Assembly (NCBI GenBank): GCA_950073835.1
Contig: CATMRP010000013.1
Coordinates: 1 to 52,051 of the forward strand
From: an uncultured Alteromonadaceae bacterium
GTDB taxonomy: Bacteria > Pseudomonadota > Gammaproteobacteria > Enterobacterales > Alteromonadaceae
Length of the DNA: 52,051 nucleotides
Direction: 5' to 3'
The position numbers and the translations under genes were made by a program. A model generated the notes under the pieces. The model was not told the DNA's origin, made no database searches, and saw only the letters and a list, made by a program, of their open reading frames with translations. Below, one piece after another: positions 1-11,171 of this stretch (the first letter of the stretch is position 1; every line of letters begins with the position of its first letter).

Positions 1-27
1 CCCATTAGAGGTCTAGACGGAGAGTAA
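1..27 (+). CDS. lapB: LapB (YciM) C-terminal end, partial
   Basis: Only the last eight codons and the TAA stop are inside the window. They read [12 protein letters not shown], which matches my recollection of the conserved C-terminus of LapB/YciM, the rubredoxin/TPR protein that regulates LpxC turnover in lipopolysaccharide synthesis. In gammaproteobacteria lapB normally sits directly upstream of pyrF, and here the stop is only five bases before the pyrF start, so the two are probably cotranscribed. The call rests on eight residues plus synteny; the upstream sequence would settle it. Confidence 0.7.
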   Translation, partial: PIRGLDGE

Positions 28-32
28 AGAGA

Positions 33-731
33 ATGAACCAAGAAGCCCGTGTGATAGTCGCATTGGATTTCGATGATGCCGATAAGGCCATGGCCCTGGT
101 AGACCAACTGGATCCCGGTGCCTGTAAGCTTAAAGTCGGCAAAGAGATGTTTACCCTGTTCGGGCCTGAGTTTGTAAAATCGCTCATCGCCAAAGGGTTT
201 GATATTTTTCTGGATTTAAAATTTCATGATATTCCCAACACCGTAGCCAAAGCGTGTAAAGCAGCCGCCGAGATGGGCGTGTGGATGGTTAATGTTCACG
301 CCAGTGGCGGAATGGAAATGATGAAAGCGGCCAAAAACGCTATTGCCGGGTCATCTCATCCGCAAACCAAGCTGATTGCAGTAACGGTACTAACCAGTAT
401 GGATCAGGCGCAGTTAAATGATGTAGTGCCAGCGGTGTCACCAGCCGAGCAGGTCAAAAAGCTGGCGCAGTTAACCGCAGACAGTGGCCTGGATGGCGTT
501 GTTTGCTCCGCGAAGGAAGCCGTAATGTTACGTGAAACGCATAACGACGAGTTTCTGTTGGTCACTCCAGGGATTCGCCCTGCAGGAGCGGATGTAGGCG
601 ATCAGAAAAGGGTTATGACACCGGTCGATGCAATCGACGCCGGTGTGAGCTACCTGGTAATGGGCCGTCCAATCACACAAGCCGAAAACCCACTAGCCGC
701 CTTACAGGCAGTAAATCAGAGCCTGACCTGA
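33..731 (+). CDS. pyrF: Orotidine 5'-phosphate decarboxylase
   Basis: This 232-residue protein decarboxylates OMP to UMP, the last step of de novo pyrimidine synthesis in the cytosol. The catalytic signature is visible as D61-L-K63-F-H-D66, with the partner lysine in the L-K-V-G segment near residue 34. The phosphate-binding T-P-G-I-R-P loop lies near residue 180. Length matches the bacterial family (about 230-245). A GGAG-type ribosome site sits just before the ATG, within the end of lapB. A perfect 24-bp inverted repeat starts 15 bases after the stop and may shape the mRNA end. Confidence 0.97.
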   Translation: MNQEARVIVALDFDDADKAMALVDQLDPGACKLKVGKEMFTLFGPEFVKSLIAKGFDIFLDLKFHDIPNTVAKACKAAAEMGVWMVNVHASGGMEMMKAAKNAIAGSSHPQTKLIAVTVLTSMDQAQLNDVVPAVSPAEQVKKLAQLTADSGLDGVVCSAKEAVMLRETHNDEFLLVTPGIRPAGADVGDQKRVMTPVDAIDAGVSYLVMGRPITQAENPLAALQAVNQSLT

Positions 732-745
732 AGCACCTAAAACCA

Positions 746-794
746 AATAAAGGGGTCAGAGTTAATTAAATTAATTAACTCTGACCCCTTTATT
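746..794. repeat. Palindromic repeat, GGGGTCAGAGT family, copy A
   Basis: Two perfectly complementary 24-bp arms (746-769 and 771-794) are separated by a single base. The arms begin AATAAAGGGGTCAGAGT and continue into an AT-rich centre. The same GGGGTCAGAGT core occurs in the longer palindrome at 2992-3068, so both belong to one intergenic repeat family. Placed after pyrF, it would form a very stable RNA hairpin and could end or protect the transcript. I recall similar elements near REP-associated (RAYT) transposases in proteobacteria, but no such gene is present here. Confidence 0.85.
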
Positions 795-922
795 CTTATT
801 CGCTGACACGATGAACTGATTCATCCTCTTTTTAACTTTTGACGATCAGATTCCAAATTCAATAAGCGAATTATGTCGAATTTGGCAAACTTTAAGCCTG
901 CTTAATGTTAGGAGGGCTTTAC

Positions 923-1771
923 ATGTCACGAGTTATCACTTCCGATTTGAACACACAACCATCTTATCAATTGAGGTTACATCACAAGTTAGACTTAATG
1001 GTAAAAGTCTGGGTAGGGATTATCCTCACCGGCCAGTGGATATTTGCGTTATACATCCTTGTACAATTTACGCTGCCGTTGTTAACCGGGCAGTTGAGTG
1101 AAGCCCGCTACGCTTACATGATCAGGGGGTATGTAAATGGCGATACTATTAACAACGCTATTTTATTGCTCCATGTGGTACCCGTGATGCTGATTAGTCT
1201 GAGTGGTACATTTCAGCTATTTCCTGCCCTGCGGCAGCACTACCCACGTTTTCACCGTATTAATGGCCGTGTATATCTGACCTTTGGTCTGTTGGGGGCG
1301 ATTGGTGGACTGTATCTTACCTGGGTAACTGGCAGTCGCCTGAGTGATCTAGGTGCGCTGGGGGTTACTGTGAATGGTTTGCTTATTCCGGTAATGGTTT
1401 ATTTTGCCTGGCGCTACGCAGTGCAACGAGATTTCGCCCGTCATCAGCGTTTTGCCGTGCATGCCTTTATATTAATTAACGGAGTATGGACGTTTCGATT
1501 GCTGCTGATGGGCTGGTTTATGCTCAATCAGGGACCACAGGGAAACAGTGCGAACCTGGACGGCCCGGCTGATGTTATTTTGTCATTTGCTTCTTACCTG
1601 TTGCCGATGTTCATTGCGGAGCTGATTTTCAGGGCTCGTGAACGTAATACAGTGTCCAGTCGCGTTACAACCACAGCCATCATCGCAGTAGGAATTGCCA
1701 TACTTATCACTCTGATTGGCACAACTGCGGCTACCATGATGATGTGGGGCCCTCGGATTGTTGGCTATTAA
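923..1771 (+). CDS. DUF2306-like integral membrane protein
   Basis: A polytopic membrane protein of 282 residues with about seven hydrophobic segments. I chose the ATG at 923 (M-S-R-V-I-T-S-D) over an ATG at 905 because AGGAGGG stands six bases upstream of 923. Arg/His-rich short loops (for example R-Q-H-Y-P-R-F-H-R-I-N-G-R near residue 112, and A-R-H-Q-R-F-A-V-H-A near 177) resemble the DUF2306 predicted membrane proteins. Biochemical function is unknown. It converges with the AraC-type regulator gene, the two stops being only three bases apart, which suggests but does not prove a functional pair. Confidence 0.6.
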   Translation: MSRVITSDLNTQPSYQLRLHHKLDLMVKVWVGIILTGQWIFALYILVQFTLPLLTGQLSEARYAYMIRGYVNGDTINNAILLLHVVPVMLISLSGTFQLFPALRQHYPRFHRINGRVYLTFGLLGAIGGLYLTWVTGSRLSDLGALGVTVNGLLIPVMVYFAWRYAVQRDFARHQRFAVHAFILINGVWTFRLLLMGWFMLNQGPQGNSANLDGPADVILSFASYLLPMFIAELIFRARERNTVSSRVTTTAIIAVGIAILITLIGTTAATMMMWGPRIVGY

Positions 1772-1774
1772 GCG

Positions 1775-2896
1775 TTAACTTGGCACAACCGGGTGATGGT
1801 CGACGACTTCTTTATTCAGGTAACGTTGACGATACTGATTTGGCGTACAGCCCTCACTGGCTTTAAATGCCCGGTTAAACGGTGCCAGTGAGGCAAACCC
1901 GGACTCCATGCTGATGACCAGTATTGTCCAGTGTTCACTGTGCTTGGAGGTGAGCAGTTGCTTGGCGAAGCTAATTCGGTAGCTATTGATAAATTGATTC
2001 ACATTGGCCGCAGCGCTCATCGTCCTTATTGCCCGGCTTATTCTGTATTCAGATACCTTGAGGGAATTGGCAATATCGATGGTTTTTAAGTCGTGCTGCA
2101 AAAAACGCTGTTCCTGCTCCATTAACAGCCTGATTTGGTTAAACACCTTTTTATCATCTTCCAGTATTGGCTCGGCAACGCCTTCAGTGTCGTTACTGAT
2201 TTTGGATATATGACTGGTAGACCTTCGTGACTGATGTTGCCAGAGTAAAATAATAAAAGTTACCAGGGTGATAAGTAGCGCGGAACTCACTACCAGCCAG
2301 GGTTTAATTTGAACACTGACATCGCTTGTCAACATACCTTCTGCTACTACAGAACAACTAAATACGCCGGCAAAAAAACTGCCAGCGAATAATAATCGCT
2401 GATTCTGTGATGTTTTGGTTGCCTGAGTGAAACCGCGCACAGCCTCCCAAAAGGCCAGCGCCAAAATTGTGGAAGATAGCAATTGGGTGATTTCTGACAC
2501 CGCGCCTTTAATCCAGCCAGTGTTATCAGTGGTTAGCCAGTTAAACGATACCATCAGTTCCAGACTACGGCTTGTCATCACGAGTAAAGCTATAGAGGCA
2601 GCCAGTGCATAATGCTGGAAAGCAAGTGACTCACTACCTCGAAACAACGCGCGGGAGATAAGCCATATCACATTACAGGTAGCACAGGTGCCTAATGCAA
2701 AAACATACTGATACGGACTATCGGCCTGAGCGGTTAGCACCTGAAGAGCCACCATAGCGAGCGAGCCGCTGAAAATAGCGGTAAGAATGTGTTCCACCCG
2801 AACCGGCCTGAAACATAGCTGCGCCAGCATCACGGTTAAAGCGCTAAACAGAAGTACATAATAAGCGTAATTAAGCCACATAAGCAGGCCACACAA
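1775..2896 (-). CDS. Membrane-anchored AraC-family transcriptional regulator
   Basis: This 373-residue protein has an N-terminal half with about seven transmembrane segments (residues ~5-225), a polar linker, and a C-terminal AraC/XylS DNA-binding domain (about 260-362). The domain shows the first helix-turn-helix (D-I-A-N-S-L-K-V-S-E-Y-R-I-S-R) and the second-helix signature G-F-A-S-L-A-P-F-N-R-A-F-K, followed by G-C-T-P-N-Q-Y-R. The layout, 7TM sensor plus AraC output, is common in Alteromonadales and Bacteroidota and implies regulation by an envelope or small-molecule signal. It converges with the DUF2306-like gene. Its target is not evident. Confidence 0.85.
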   Translation of the reverse strand: MCGLLMWLNYAYYVLLFSALTVMLAQLCFRPVRVEHILTAIFSGSLAMVALQVLTAQADSPYQYVFALGTCATCNVIWLISRALFRGSESLAFQHYALAASIALLVMTSRSLELMVSFNWLTTDNTGWIKGAVSEITQLLSSTILALAFWEAVRGFTQATKTSQNQRLLFAGSFFAGVFSCSVVAEGMLTSDVSVQIKPWLVVSSALLITLVTFIILLWQHQSRRSTSHISKISNDTEGVAEPILEDDKKVFNQIRLLMEQEQRFLQHDLKTIDIANSLKVSEYRISRAIRTMSAAANVNQFINSYRISFAKQLLTSKHSEHWTILVISMESGFASLAPFNRAFKASEGCTPNQYRQRYLNKEVVDHHPVVPS

Positions 2897-2991
2897 GGTG
2901 TGCTGTTAACAATAAAAGATGATCTTATGGTAGGGCAAAGCAGGGGGCTTGCAAGCGAGCAATTGTTAGTCTTTGTTTCAATAATAATAAA

Positions 2992-3068
2992 GGGGTCAGA
3001 GTAATAAAGGGGTCAGAGTACATTAATTTTATATTAATGTACTCTGACCCCTTTATTACTCTGACCCC
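2992..3068. repeat. Long double-unit palindrome, GGGGTCAGAGT family, copy B
   Basis: The arms are 36 bp and perfectly complementary (2992-3027 and 3033-3068) around a five-base TTTAT loop. Each arm holds the GGGGTCAGAGT core twice in tandem, about 17 bases apart, so the whole looks like one palindrome nested in another. It lies between the ald stop and the AraC-type gene's start, in the transcribed 3' region of ald. Copy A lies at 746-794. Confidence 0.88.
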
Positions 3069-3090
3069 ATTAATTTCATAAATTTAGCAC

Positions 3091-4218
3091 TTAAGCCAGT
3101 GCATCCATAGCAGGGGTGTACTGAATACCCAGTTGTTCACCTAAAGCTTCGACAACCGCTTTATAGGTGACTTTACCTTCATGAACGTTAAGGCCGTTCA
3201 ACAGGTGGATATCTTCCATCATGGCTTGTTTAGGCCCTTTGTTGGCCAGCGCCAGTCCAAAAGGCAGTGTTGCATTGTTTAGTGCCATGGTAGAGGTACG
3301 GGCCACGCCGCCAGGCATGTTCGCCACACAGTAGTGAACCACACCGTCGACAATATAAACCGGATCCTGGTGAGTCGTCGCTTTTGACGTTGCAAAGCAG
3401 CCGCCCTGGTCGATTGCCACGTCTACTACCACAGAGCCTTTTTTCATATTGGCAATATGTTGCTCATTAAGCAATTTCGGCGCTGCTGCGCCCGGGATAA
3501 GTACCGCACCAACGACCAAATCAGCAGACGCTGAATAATGCTCAATAGCATCTACCGTTGAATACACGGTTTTTACCTGACCGTTAAAGATATCGTCCAA
3601 CTGACGTAAGCGTGGGAGTGAACGGTCGAGAATAGTCACATCAGCGCCTAGGCCTAATGCCATTTTAGCTGCCTGTGTACCAACCACACCGCCACCAATA
3701 ACCAGCACTTTACCTGGTGCAACACCTGGTACGCCACCAAGCAGGGTGCCACTGCCGCCGTGCGCTTTTTCAAGATAATGAGCACCGGCCTGAACCGACA
3801 TGCGGCCAGCCACTTCACTCATTGGTGCCAGTAATGGCAAGCCACCACGTGCATCGGTAACCGTTTCATAGGCAATACAGGTAGCGCCGGACTCAATCAG
3901 CAATTCAGTCTGAGTTGGGTCGGGTGCCAGGTGAAGGTAGGTATAAAGAGTCTGACCACGGCTCAGTTGCTTACACTCCTGAGGCTGGGGCTCTTTTACC
4001 TTTACAATCATTTCTGCTTCGGCGAAAACCTGTTCGGCACTAGCTGCAATGCTGGCGCCAGCCTCAACATACATTTCGTCAGTAAAGCCAATAGCAGTAC
4101 CTGCATTGGTTTCTACCATTACCTTATGACCATGGGTTACGAACTCTTTAACCGCTGCCGGGGTTAAGCCTACACGGTACTCGTGGTTTTTAATTTCTTT
4201 TGGTACACCCACTAACAT
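3091..4218 (-). CDS. ald: Alanine dehydrogenase
   Basis: A 375-residue NAD-dependent L-alanine dehydrogenase, catalysing reversible oxidative deamination of alanine to pyruvate and ammonia. Substrate residues known in the family are in place: R15 (H-E-Y-R), K75 (K-V-K-E-P) and H96 (Y-L-H-L-A-P-D). The Rossmann loop [14 protein letters not shown] lies near residue 172. Length is typical (about 370-375). The gene is divergent from lrp across 133 bp; in many proteobacteria an adjacent Lrp/AsnC regulator controls ald, and that arrangement is inferred here. A 36-bp-arm palindrome follows the stop. Confidence 0.97.
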   Translation of the reverse strand: MLVGVPKEIKNHEYRVGLTPAAVKEFVTHGHKVMVETNAGTAIGFTDEMYVEAGASIAASAEQVFAEAEMIVKVKEPQPQECKQLSRGQTLYTYLHLAPDPTQTELLIESGATCIAYETVTDARGGLPLLAPMSEVAGRMSVQAGAHYLEKAHGGSGTLLGGVPGVAPGKVLVIGGGVVGTQAAKMALGLGADVTILDRSLPRLRQLDDIFNGQVKTVYSTVDAIEHYSASADLVVGAVLIPGAAAPKLLNEQHIANMKKGSVVVDVAIDQGGCFATSKATTHQDPVYIVDGVVHYCVANMPGGVARTSTMALNNATLPFGLALANKGPKQAMMEDIHLLNGLNVHEGKVTYKAVVEALGEQLGIQYTPAMDALA

Positions 4219-4351
4219 AGTTATCTCTGCCTGTTTAAATTGTTGAGTTACTAATGATGCTAGTATATCGGAAGGTTTTAAAATATATCTGCTGTAGTTT
4301 TTTCAATACCAGTGTAATATTCTTCTAAAAAGGCCTTTTGGAGAATTTAAT
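4219..4351. promoter_or_regulatory. Divergent ald/lrp promoter region
   Basis: This 133-bp AT-rich gap separates the start codons of ald and lrp and must contain both promoters. Runs such as TTTTAAAATATATC fit the bendable AT-rich DNA preferred by Lrp-type regulators, but I cannot name exact -35/-10 boxes or Lrp sites with confidence. The lrp ribosome site is GGAG at 4340-4343, eight bases before the ATG. Confidence 0.5.
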
Positions 4352-4837
4352 ATGCTGGTAAAAACACCCAAACACCTCGACAGAATAGACCGCAACATAC
4401 TTTCGATGCTGCAAAAGGACGGTCGGATTTCTAACGTAGAGCTGGCAAAACAGGTGGGGTTAAGCCCAAGTCCTTGTTTGGAAAGGGTAAAGCGGTTAGA
4501 AACCCAGGGTTATATAAAAGGCTATCACGCGCACCTGGATCCGCATCAATTAGGCGCGGCCATGCTGGTTTTTGTTGAAATAACCTTAACCAAAACATCG
4601 GTGGATATTTTTGCCGAATTTTCAGCTGCGGTTCAGCAGCACGATGATATACAAGAGTGTCACCTGGTGTCGGGCAACTTTGATTTTTTGCTTAAAGCCC
4701 GGGTGGCTGATATGTCGAGCTACCGCAAATTGTTGGGTGATACCTTATTGCGGCTGCCCGGTGTCAGTGCCTCACGAACTTACGTGGTAATGGAAGAAGT
4801 TAAAAGTACCAATAGCCTGCGAATTAATACAAAATAA
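4352..4837 (+). CDS. lrp: Lrp/AsnC-family leucine-responsive regulator
   Basis: A 161-residue regulator with an N-terminal helix-turn-helix (D-R-I-D-R-N-I-L at residue ~8, then N-V-E-L-A-K-Q-V-G-L-S-P-S-P-C-L-E-R-V-K-R-L) and a C-terminal RAM ligand-binding domain ending in S-R-T-Y-V-V-M-E-E-V-K. It is close in length to E. coli Lrp (164), and the position directly upstream of ftsK is the conserved gammaproteobacterial site of global Lrp. It probably binds amino acids and controls many operons, including the divergent ald; the latter is inference from position. Confidence 0.94.
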   Translation: MLVKTPKHLDRIDRNILSMLQKDGRISNVELAKQVGLSPSPCLERVKRLETQGYIKGYHAHLDPHQLGAAMLVFVEITLTKTSVDIFAEFSAAVQQHDDIQECHLVSGNFDFLLKARVADMSSYRKLLGDTLLRLPGVSASRTYVVMEEVKSTNSLRINTK

Positions 4838-4862
4838 GGTCAGGATGGTATGATAAACTTTT

Positions 4863-4897
4863 GGGTCACCCGCTGAAGCCAGCTGCTTCTGTGACCC
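4863..4897 (+). other. Stem-loop between lrp and ftsK
   Basis: An outer stem GGGTCAC/GTGACCC (4863-4869 with 4891-4897) encloses a second stem GAAGC/GCTTC (4875-4879 with 4885-4889). No U-run follows, so it is not a standard intrinsic terminator; it may be a 5' leader structure of ftsK mRNA or a weak 3' structure of lrp. The ftsK start lies 71 bases downstream. Confidence 0.4.
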
Positions 4898-4968
4898 GGG
4901 TACGTGCGCAAAAATAAAACCAATGACCGGCGTATTAATAACACCGGCAAACAGAGATATTTAGGGAT

Positions 4969-7467
4969 ATGGTGCGACTTTCTGGCGTTCAACGCATATG
5001 GGAGACAGGTATTATTATTGCCTGTGCTCTGGCGTTCTTTTTATTATTGGCGTTAGCCTCTTTTCACCCGGGCGATCCGGGCTGGAGTCAGGCTGGCCTG
5101 CAGAACGATGTCCATAACTGGGTTGGCCCAACGGGGGCCTGGACTGCCGATCTGTTCTTCTTTACCTTTGGCTATTTGGCCTATGCCACACCCTTTTGCT
5201 GTGCGTTTATTGGCTGGTTTATTTTCCATAATATTAAAACCTGGCGCGAACTCGACTACCTGACCATTGGTTTGCGCCTGATTGGCGCGATCCTGATATT
5301 GCTGGGCCTTACCGGCATCTTCAGTATCAATTTTGACGACCTGTTCAGTTTCACCGCCGGAGGTCTGATTGGTGATGTTATCAGCTCAGCGCTAATTCCA
5401 TACTTCAATGTGGCCGGTACCGTATTGTTGCTGTTGTGCTTCTGCTGTGTTGGCTTTACGTTGCTGACCGGCATTTCCTGGCTACTGATTGTTGATAAGC
5501 TTGGTGAAAGTACGCTATGGATTGGTCGTAAATCGATTGCCGCACCGCAAAAGCTGCTGGCGCTGAATATGCCTACTTTATCGTTACCGAATAAATCGGC
5601 TGCTAAAGATAAAGACGGTGATGAGCTGAACATTACCAGTTTACGTGCCGAGCCGCCTGCGGACAAACCGACTGAGAAAACACCGGCTAAGCAAAACCCA
5701 CCAGTTAAAGCGGAACGCAGCGAACCAACATTCTCAATTCCCGATGAAATCTTCGCCACGGAAGACGACGAAGAAGACGATTTACCGCCCTTTATTGTGG
5801 ATACCGACGATGGGGCAGGGGAGTCCTTAAGTGGAGATGAACCAAAGATTGCAACAGAGTCCGAGCCGAGAAAACCGTCGTCGCCGATGCCATCACCGCC
5901 GCAACAGCCGGCTGCCAGAGGGGCAAAACAAATCCGGCCGCCACGCGGTGAATCGGATAGTGATGAAGACATAGGCCCTATGCCATCGTTTGAGTTGCTC
6001 GACCGACCGGATAAAAAGGAAAATCCGATCACCCAGGAAGAACTGGACATTGTGTCCCGTCTGGTGGAAGAAAAGCTCGCCAATTTTAATATCGATGCCG
6101 CCGTGGTTGGAGTGTATCCCGGGCCGGTGATCACCCGTTTTGAAATTGATCTGGCACCGGGTGTGAAAGTAAGCAAAATCACCAGCTTATCGAAGGATTT
6201 AGCCCGCGAAATGTCGGCTACCTCAGTGCGTGTGGTGGAAGTTATCCCGGGTAAGTCGGTGATCGGCCTTGAATTACCAAATAAAAAGCGCGAAATGGTG
6301 CGCATGAGTGAAGTCATTGAGTGCGAAGCTTTTCAGTCGAATGCCTCGGCACTTACCATGGTACTGGGCGCCGATATCAGCGGCGATCCGGTGGTAGTGG
6401 ATCTGGCCAAAATGCCGCACCTGCTGGTAGCAGGTACCACCGGTTCAGGTAAGTCTGTGGGGGTTAACGTGATGATCCTCAGCTTATTGTATAAATCCAC
6501 GCCAGAAGACGTGCGGATGATCATGATCGACCCGAAAATGCTTGAGTTATCGGTGTACGAAGGGATCCCGCACCTGTTGGCCGAAGTAGTCACGGATATG
6601 AAAGAAGCCGCCAATGCGCTGCGTTGGTGTGTGGGAGAAATGGAACGCCGCTATAAGCTAATGTCGGCATTAGGCGTACGAAACCTCAAAGGCTATAACG
6701 CTAAAATCAAACAGGCCATTGCTGACGGTCAGCCAATTAAAGATCCCCTATGGCGCACAGAAGACAGCATGCTGGAAGAGGCGCCGGATCTGGAAAAGTT
6801 GCCGTCCATTGTGGTGGTGGTTGACGAATTTGCCGACATGATGATGATTGTGGGCAAAAAGGTAGAAGAGCTGATTGCCCGTATAGCTCAGAAAGCGCGG
6901 GCCGCCGGGATTCACCTGGTACTGGCTACCCAGCGCCCGTCGGTAGATGTTATAACCGGTTTGATTAAAGCTAACATCCCCACCCGAATTGCTTTTCAGG
7001 TGTCGAGTAAAATTGACTCGCGCACCATTCTTGACCAGCAGGGGGCTGAAACGCTGTTGGGCATGGGTGATATGTTGTATCTACCGCCAGGTAGCCCGGT
7101 TCCCACTCGTGTTCATGGCGCGTTTGTAGATGATCACGAGGTACATGCTGTAGTTGCCGACTGGAAAAAACGCGGCGAACCGGAGTACATCGACGAGATC
7201 CTTAACCCCGAGTCCACCGCTGAAGTATTATTACCGGGTGAGCAACCGGAAGGCGGCGATCAGGAAGTGGATGCGTTTTATGATGAAGCCGTGGCGTTTG
7301 TTACTGAAACCCGCCGCGCATCGGTGTCCAGTGTTCAGCGTAAATTCCGGATTGGATACAACCGTGCAGCGCGCCTGGTTGAACAAATGGAACAAAGTGG
7401 TGTCGTTACTCCTGCGGGCCACAACGGTAACCGTGAAGTGCTGGCACCACCGCCACCGAGAGACTAA
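4969..7467 (+). CDS. ftsK: DNA translocase FtsK
   Basis: An 832-residue septal DNA pump that moves chromosome termini and activates XerCD at dif. The N-terminal domain has about four transmembrane segments (residues ~15-185). A Pro/Ser/acidic linker runs to about residue 340 and is short compared with E. coli FtsK (1329). The motor has Walker A G-T-T-G-S-G-K495-S and a Walker B region V-V-V-V-D-E-F-A-D near residue 620. The C-terminal gamma domain ([14 protein letters not shown]) that reads KOPS is present. Position lrp-ftsK-lolA-rarA is canonical. Confidence 0.97.
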   Translation: MVRLSGVQRIWETGIIIACALAFFLLLALASFHPGDPGWSQAGLQNDVHNWVGPTGAWTADLFFFTFGYLAYATPFCCAFIGWFIFHNIKTWRELDYLTIGLRLIGAILILLGLTGIFSINFDDLFSFTAGGLIGDVISSALIPYFNVAGTVLLLLCFCCVGFTLLTGISWLLIVDKLGESTLWIGRKSIAAPQKLLALNMPTLSLPNKSAAKDKDGDELNITSLRAEPPADKPTEKTPAKQNPPVKAERSEPTFSIPDEIFATEDDEEDDLPPFIVDTDDGAGESLSGDEPKIATESEPRKPSSPMPSPPQQPAARGAKQIRPPRGESDSDEDIGPMPSFELLDRPDKKENPITQEELDIVSRLVEEKLANFNIDAAVVGVYPGPVITRFEIDLAPGVKVSKITSLSKDLAREMSATSVRVVEVIPGKSVIGLELPNKKREMVRMSEVIECEAFQSNASALTMVLGADISGDPVVVDLAKMPHLLVAGTTGSGKSVGVNVMILSLLYKSTPEDVRMIMIDPKMLELSVYEGIPHLLAEVVTDMKEAANALRWCVGEMERRYKLMSALGVRNLKGYNAKIKQAIADGQPIKDPLWRTEDSMLEEAPDLEKLPSIVVVVDEFADMMMIVGKKVEELIARIAQKARAAGIHLVLATQRPSVDVITGLIKANIPTRIAFQVSSKIDSRTILDQQGAETLLGMGDMLYLPPGSPVPTRVHGAFVDDHEVHAVVADWKKRGEPEYIDEILNPESTAEVLLPGEQPEGGDQEVDAFYDEAVAFVTETRRASVSSVQRKFRIGYNRAARLVEQMEQSGVVTPAGHNGNREVLAPPPPRD

Positions 7468-7480
7468 CAGGAAGACGTTT

Positions 7481-8095
7481 ATGAAATCATTGTTTAGCGG
7501 AGCTTTAGTCGCTCTGTCATTTTTCTCTGTATCTGCGCTGGCCGATGATGCCGACGCGTTAAAAACAAAGTTAGCCGGACTGGAGTCCTTCAAAGCTGCA
7601 TTTACTCAGTCAGTCACCGATGAAAACGGTGAAGTCGTTCATGAAGCAACGGGTAATCTAACCATGGCCCGGCCGGACAAACTGCGCTGGGAAACCCTGT
7701 CGCCGGATGAAACCGTACTGATAGCCGATGGTTCGGCCGTCTGGCATATCGATGAGTGGGTAGAGCAGGTCACGGTGATGTCGCAGGCCCAGGCGATCGA
7801 TAATAATCCCATGGTGCTGTTAACCAGTAACGACGACGCTACCTGGCAACAATATACGGTTAATGCAACCCAACCCAACAGCTTTTCCGTTTCGGCAAAA
7901 GCCGAGGGCGGTCAAATCCGTACGCTTAGTTTAAGTTTTGATGATAAAGGCCTGGCAAACCTCATTATGCTCGACAGTCAGGGCCAGCAAAGTGCCATTA
8001 ATTTTAGTGAGCGCGAATTTAATACGCCGATTTTTCCGTCGGCTTTTATTGCTGATGTACCGGAAAGCTTTATGGTAGATGACCAACGCCCATGA
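7481..8095 (+). CDS. lolA: Outer-membrane lipoprotein carrier protein LolA
   Basis: A 204-residue periplasmic chaperone that takes lipoproteins from LolCDE to LolB. The start at 7481 (M-K-S-L-F-S-G-A) gives a clean signal peptide ending A-L-A before D-D-A-D, and a GGAAG ribosome site lies just upstream; a longer in-frame reading from 7154 overlaps ftsK and is not credible. The R-P-D-K-L-R-W-E segment near residue 64 is typical of LolA. The gene is 13 bases after ftsK and its stop overlaps the rarA start (ATGA), so translation is probably coupled. Confidence 0.95.
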   Translation: MKSLFSGALVALSFFSVSALADDADALKTKLAGLESFKAAFTQSVTDENGEVVHEATGNLTMARPDKLRWETLSPDETVLIADGSAVWHIDEWVEQVTVMSQAQAIDNNPMVLLTSNDDATWQQYTVNATQPNSFSVSAKAEGGQIRTLSLSFDDKGLANLIMLDSQGQQSAINFSEREFNTPIFPSAFIADVPESFMVDDQRP

Positions 8096-9407
8096 GTTTG
8101 TTTAGTCAGCAAACTTACGCGCCGCTGGCGGCCCGAATGCGGCCGGTTACTCTGGATGAATACGTAGGCCAGAGTCACCTTGTGGGGCCGGGCAAACCGT
8201 TACGTAAAATGCTTGAGTCGGGCCATTGTCATTCCATGGTGTTATGGGGGCCACCGGGCACCGGTAAAACCACAATGGCAGAACTGATTGCGGTATATAC
8301 CAATGCGCAGGTGATAAAGCTCTCGGCGGTTACTTCCGGGGTGAAGGAAATACGCGCAGCCATGGAAGAGGCTGAGCAGAACAAATCTATGGGTGAGCGC
8401 ACGCTGCTGTTTGTCGATGAAGTACATCGTTTTAATAAATCGCAGCAGGATGCTTTTTTACCTTTTGTGGAATCCGGGGTAGTAACCTTTGTTGGCGCTA
8501 CCACTGAAAACCCGTCTTTTGAACTTAACAATGCATTGTTATCCCGGGTTCGGGTGTACGTGCTTAAAGGCATTGATGATGAGGCCCTCGATGCGCTGCT
8601 CGACAGAGCGCTGGCTGATACCAAGCGTGGATTGGGCGAGCGCAACCTGACCCTGGCCGACGATGCCAGAAATGCGCTGATTGGTTTATCCGGCGGCGAC
8701 GGACGACGGTTGTTAACCTATCTTGAACTGGCCAGTGATTTTACCAATGCATCTGAGATAAGCCTTAGTGATGTTGAGCAGGCGGTGGGTGAAAAGGTCG
8801 CCAGTTATGATAAGCAGGGCGATACGTTTTACGATCTGATTTCGGCGTTTCACAAGTCTGTACGGGGCTCTGACCCCGATGCGGCCCTTTATTGGTATGC
8901 GCGAATTTTAAATGGTGGCGGTGATGCGCTTTACGTGGCACGCCGTCTTCTGGCAATATCTTCTGAAGACATCGGCAATGCCGACCCACGGGCCATGCAG
9001 CTGTGTGTGAATGCCTGGGATGTGTATCATCGGGTAGGCCCGGCAGAGGGTGAGCGTGCCATAGCTCAGGCGGCAGTTTATTGCGCGCTGGCAGCCAAAA
9101 GTAACGCAGTGTATATGGCCTTTAGCCAGGCTAAGCAGGATGCGCGGGATAAACCCGACTACCCGGTACCAGTGCACTTGCGTAATGCCCCGACTAAATT
9201 ATTAAAAGAAATGGGCCATGGGGCGGAATACCGCTATGCCCATAATGAACCCAATGCGTTTGCCGCCGGGGAATGCTATTTACCTCCGGAAATTGCTGAT
9301 GCCCGTTATTATGAGCCCAGCGAACGGGGCCTGGAAAAACAGCTTAAAGCCAAACGCGACTACCTTGACCAGTTAAATAATCAAAGCCAACAAAAACGGA
9401 ACGGCTA

Positions 9408-9408
<1 letters not shown>
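8092..9408 (+). CDS. rarA: Replication-associated recombination protein RarA (MgsA)
   Basis: A 438-residue AAA+ ATPase related to clamp-loader subunits that acts at stalled forks and on SSB-coated DNA. Walker A is G-P-P-G-T-G-K59-T, Walker B is L-F-V-D-E-V-H-R-F near residue 107, and sensor 1 is V-G-A-T-T-E-N-P-S. The C-terminal MgsA tetramerisation part includes [13 protein letters not shown]. It overlaps lolA by four bases and crcB by one, forming a compact run of genes. Confidence 0.96.
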
Positions 9409-11091
<1,683 letters not shown>

Positions 11092-11128
11092 CCCATTAAC
11101 ATTGCAAGAAAAAGCCTGATTAAAATAA

Positions 11129-11160
11129 AAACGACAGTTTCAGTGAGCTGTCGTTTTTTT
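11129..11160 (+). terminator. Intrinsic terminator after serS
   Basis: AACGACAG and CTGTCGTT form an eight-base-pair stem around a short loop, followed by a run of T. It ends the ftsK-serS transcript and lies just before the 3' end of the convergent lepB gene. Confidence 0.88.
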
Positions 11161-11171
11161 GTGGGCGCAAA

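Noticed and set aside
905..922. Upstream ATG at 905 for the DUF2306-like protein
   Set aside because: AGGAGGG lies between the two ATGs and is correctly spaced only for the ATG at 923.
5256..6317. 353-residue open frame antisense to ftsK
   Set aside because: Ser/Ile-rich low-complexity translation of the reverse strand, with no family features; a codon-bias shadow.
7154..7480. Long N-terminal extension of lolA in frame
   Set aside because: It lies inside ftsK in another frame, has no ribosome site, and would bury the clear signal peptide that starts at 7481.
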